From Clavelina lepadiformis (taxonomy: Eukaryota > Chordata > Ascidiacea > Aplousobranchia > Clavelinidae), in the NCBI RefSeq assembly GCF_947623445.1, contig NC_135248.1, positions 14,889,820 through 14,953,819 on the forward strand: DNA of 64,000 nt, given 5' to 3'. Under the pieces are notes generated by a model, which worked only from the letters and a program-made list of their open reading frames with translations, ran no database searches and had not been told where the DNA came from. Below, piece by piece: positions 61,701 through 64,000 of the stretch; the first letter of the stretch is position 1; every line of letters starts with the position of its first letter. Made by a program: the position numbers and the translations under genes.

Positions 61701-63880
61701 CGTGAAGCGATACATTGGACACGAGTTATATTTTACCTGGAGCTTTAGTTTGACCTTTTCTTTCAGCATAGGTCTGGCATGGCAAGTCACTGTGTAAGAA
61801 GGAAAAGTCAGTTTGGTTTTGTCGACTCTGAGAATGTAAAAAAACAAAAATTTAATAGAAAATCAATGAAACCTCGCAAGGTTTCTTTATAAATAATGTA
61901 CTGTAATATAGTAGTTCTGCAATTGTATTTGGAAGAGTTTTACACTTTACATCACCTGCTGGGGATCGAACTTTCATAAGTGTTTCTGGTATAGGTTGCA
62001 GTATACAAACCCATATCGATCAAATCGACACGGATCACATCAAGTAAGCAACCACGTGGAGAATTACTTGGCAACTAAGAAAGAAGTTTCAAATTGAATT
62101 AAACAGTGAGCGAGTGAGCATGACTGTAATTTAGAAACTTTGCACTACCTGGGTGGCACTGTTGAGGCGATCAAAATGCGTCTGTTCCACTTCGCCTCTA
62201 ATGTCAGTGTTGCCGTTGATGTATGACAGCGTTCCTGGTTGTCCATTACGTAGAAATTCGTTTTGAACCGTGATATGGCCTAAAAGAGAAAACGTGATTA
62301 CACCGCACGCGTATTTCTTTATGCTTAATGCATAAAAGTTAGTCCATTTTGCTTTCTTTTATGTTCCATGTTAAACATCAGAATATACCTAAGTTGGCGA
62401 CAAGTAGTCTGTCAGCATGACTGCTCTCCGGGATGAGAATAACCGGGGCATCAGCCTCAATGTTGAGCAAGACACGAGCTTGACGGCGGGATGTTGTTCG
62501 AACGTTTTGTCCAATGGACGATGCCCGCATTCGACCAAGTACCTATTTCACAAATTTCAAGGCAAAAATATTACTACTGTTGCGTTTTATTCGCAATTTT
62601 TTACCTGGTGTTTGTGGTATAATTATGGCTACGGTGATTATAACACAATATTGTTCAAATTCTGCATTAACACTCTTTAAGGTTGGGATCAAAGCAGTTC
62701 AAATCTGACCTCCTGTAATAGTTGGAAGTGCTGGCAATAAGCTACTGTTTCGTGTTGAAATCTCATCGTGTGGACATAGCGAATGGAAGACATTCGTAGT
62801 TTGACGCTAATATCGAAGTCTCTTAACAAATCTTCATCGTATTGGTGATGTCTCCAAATTTCGAAATCCAAGGCTTTTTCGCCGGTGAAAATGAACCTTT
62901 CACGATACAGGGATCCGTTTGGACTGAGATCGGACACCTCAAGATTTCCTAAATGACCGAATACGCGAACTGTTTCGTCTGCAAACACAACGATCGAAGG
63001 GGGTCTGTTAAGCTGTGAATTGTCAGAATACTTCACTCTATCATTAATGTGCTCAACTACCCCAAGCATATTTCAATGATACTTGCGATATCTTGTCGTG
63101 AAAATGGTGGCAAAGGATAATTTAAAGAATAAGTTTTTAAGAGTTAATATTCCGTCAGGTATAAACGGTTAGCACCTCTTATTTTAACGCTAGATTGTAA
63201 TCCAGCCACTCTTGCTTTCAGCAGCTTGTACTCTGGCTTATTGAAGGTCAAACTAAACGAGTGGACGTTGAAATCGACTTCCGAATTGATGAACGCATCC
63301 GGTTGATTCTCATAAAATGACTGAATGTCCATTTGCTTGTCCCATGGAAACTTTTCTTCCGTCTCTGCATCCGCCCTGTCTGCCTTTTCTGGCGATGTGC
63401 CAATGCTGAAGAAATCGAGCAAAACCACCCACGTTTGCAGATTCACCTAAAAGCGATTGAAATAAGTGAATAAGATATTGCTTAATAACGAAGACAGTAC
63501 AACACTGAAACAGCAACACAAATTGACAGTGGTGTACATTAAAAACGAAAAAAGCAAATGGAACGATAGGTTTGAGCACAAAAGCATCAACACCTTAATA
63601 TGAAAACTTACAAGCGTAAAAGTCTAACAACATCACGATTAAAATATCGTAATACATAAAAAGAACAAAATGAAACAAAAAATTGTAAAAATGGCAATCG
63701 GATATCAACCTTGCAGTCCAAGAAGTTGAAGTCAATGGTCACTCTTCGGTTGACATTATCATAAACATCTCTGTAAGCAGCACTTTTATCATCTACCAGG
63801 AAGGCGCGGATGCGGACGAGGGTTTTTTCTACATCTTCTTCACAAACGGCATCGTGGTTAATAGCAGAACCTGATTGTGT
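47108..63880 (-). CDS. VPS13D: VPS13D, C-terminal 2,623 residues, 46 exons; 5' part lies beyond the window
   Basis: Bridge-like lipid-transfer protein acting at organelle contact sites; VPS13D supports mitochondrial and peroxisomal maintenance. Exons (minus, 5' to 3'): 63710-63880, 63176-63446, 62710-63056, 62389-62542, 62149-62279, 61956-62074, 61737-61827, 61367-61564, 61153-61271, 60818-61048, 60498-60699, 60071-60280, 59681-59823, 59428-59543, 59026-59243, 58537-58793, 58213-58332, 57820-58037, 57468-57592, 57271-57383, 56978-57136, 56649-56805, 56402-56451, 56097-56298, 55763-55930, 55530-55653, 55054-55313, 53894-54098, 53331-53495, 53000-53163, 52777-52882, 52577-52693, 52210-52399, 51789-51975, 51218-51390, 50780-51032, 50444-50610, 49882-50026, 49505-49771, 49218-49397, 48782-48907, 48443-48581, 47920-48029, 47718-47843, 47407-47592, 47108-47299. 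They total 7,872 nt, every junction is phase-consistent, and TAA is at 47108-47110. The UBA and lectin segments separate VPS13D from VPS13A-C. A few acceptors (63057, 50027) and donors (58212, 55053) are weak. Confidence 0.93.
51789..52399 (-). other. VPS13D: VPS13D ricin-type lectin segment (two exons)
   Basis: Exons 52210-52399 and 51789-51975 carry the beta-trefoil QxW-like motifs: CSQLWRMSSDGRLHHKGSS and STQTWQFCDDGRLKCRHLKD. This segment is specific to the D-type VPS13 proteins and lies within the adaptor-binding region. Confidence 0.8.
53700..53830. repeat. Imperfect inverted repeat in a VPS13D intron
   Basis: GGACGACTAAACCCAAAACGAC and GTCGTTCTCGGTTTAGTTGTCC form imperfect arms. Similar phrases (GGTTGGGTCATCCTGAG, GGTTGAGTCGTCCAGG) occur in the tRNA-like cluster at 30.2 and 31.3 kb, so it may be a related element. 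Confidence 0.45.
54149..54772 (+). mobile_element. Mariner-family remnant with internal foldback, inside a VPS13D intron
   Basis: The 624-bp element is flanked by TA (54147-54148 and 54773-54774). The ends are inverted and imperfect: CGAGGCATGTCAGAAAAGT against CGAGTTCCGTCAGGAAAGT. On the plus strand, broken frames keep mariner transposase C-terminal landmarks: ERPPYSLDHFHV, SLFPKLKG in another frame, and a GWENALYF tail. The N-terminal part of the transposase is missing. About 45-bp arms around 54360-54477 are mutually inverted (GATGTTCTTCTG with CAGAAGAACATC). It lies between the exons ending at 55054 and starting at 54098. Confidence 0.82.
59026..59243 (-). other. VPS13D: VPS13D UBA-domain exon
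   Basis: One exon encodes KPNPDSVQRLIEMGFSKRDV followed by ALTVNGGGVRESGSWLVEHC: a three-helix ubiquitin-associated domain with the MGF loop. It lies about 1,760 residues from the C-terminus, as expected for VPS13D. In VPS13D this domain binds ubiquitin chains. Confidence 0.92.
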
Positions 63881-64000
63881 CTGCAAATCTTTAAGAAAAA
63901 GAAAAAGAAAACCCTATTTGCTGACGTGGAAAACAAAGATTTATTACAAGAGATTAATATCCAGGCAGGTTATGATGATTATCCGTAAACTTCCCTTTAA
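63881..64000 (-). other. VPS13D intron running off the window
   Basis: No exon was recognised after the acceptor at 63881-63882. Earlier VPS13D exons must lie to the right. Confidence 0.7.

Noticed and set aside
61960..61985. tRNA T-arm-like GGGGATCGAACTTTC
   Set aside because: It lies in a VPS13D coding exon and has no other tRNA structure.
1..64000. CRISPR arrays, bacterial operons or prophage
   Set aside because: No spaced direct repeats or prokaryotic gene organisation; exon-intron structure and gene content are animal.

Overview
The window is animal nuclear DNA. It is AT-rich, and genes are split into many short exons with GT-AG introns. The gene content points to a tunicate, most likely an ascidian: a secreted EGF-repeat plus zona-pellucida (ZP) domain precursor resembles ascidian vitelline-coat sperm receptors, and it sits among a clan-2 P450, KCTD7, TLC-domain and VPS13D genes and many small DNA transposons. 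The species cannot be named from sequence alone. I rebuilt exons by hand from reading frame, splice sites and family resemblance. In every multi-exon model the exon lengths sum to whole codons and the intron phases match.

Layout: 0-0.5 kb holds a possible exon of an unidentified gene (-). KCTD7 (-, five exons) lies at 2.1-4.0 kb. Two TA-flanked non-autonomous transposons (Tc1/mariner-like and pogo-like) lie at 4.9-6.4 kb. A nine-exon CYP2-type P450 (+) lies at 7.7-10.7 kb, followed by a broken copy of its first exon and a decayed transposon-type gene. A single-exon nucleotidyltransferase/TPR gene (-) lies at 14.3-16.7 kb. The EGF/ZP gene (+, 19 exons) lies at 18.7-23.3 kb and contains four tandem copies of one 395-bp exon-intron unit.

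23.4-37.5 kb is gene-poor. It holds minisatellites, two copies of a 0.42-kb inverted-repeat element (one at 1 kb, one at 28 kb), a 2-kb cluster of degenerate tRNA-like sequences, a split dispersed repeat and one orphan ORF. 37.8-45.6 kb is a palindromic family cluster: two divergent, apparently intact TLC-domain genes (252 and 264 residues) and an inverted copy missing exons 1-4. From 47.1 kb to beyond the right edge runs VPS13D (-): 46 exons here encode the C-terminal 2,623 residues, including the UBA domain, the ricin-type lectin segment and the conserved C-terminal region. A mariner remnant with a long foldback sits in one of its introns.

The genes do not form a pathway; this is ordinary animal gene neighbourhood. 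The most interesting items are the EGF/ZP gene with its freshly duplicated exons, the TLC inverted duplication with a shared GC-AG intron, the intronless nucleotidyltransferase/TPR gene and the tRNA-like cluster.
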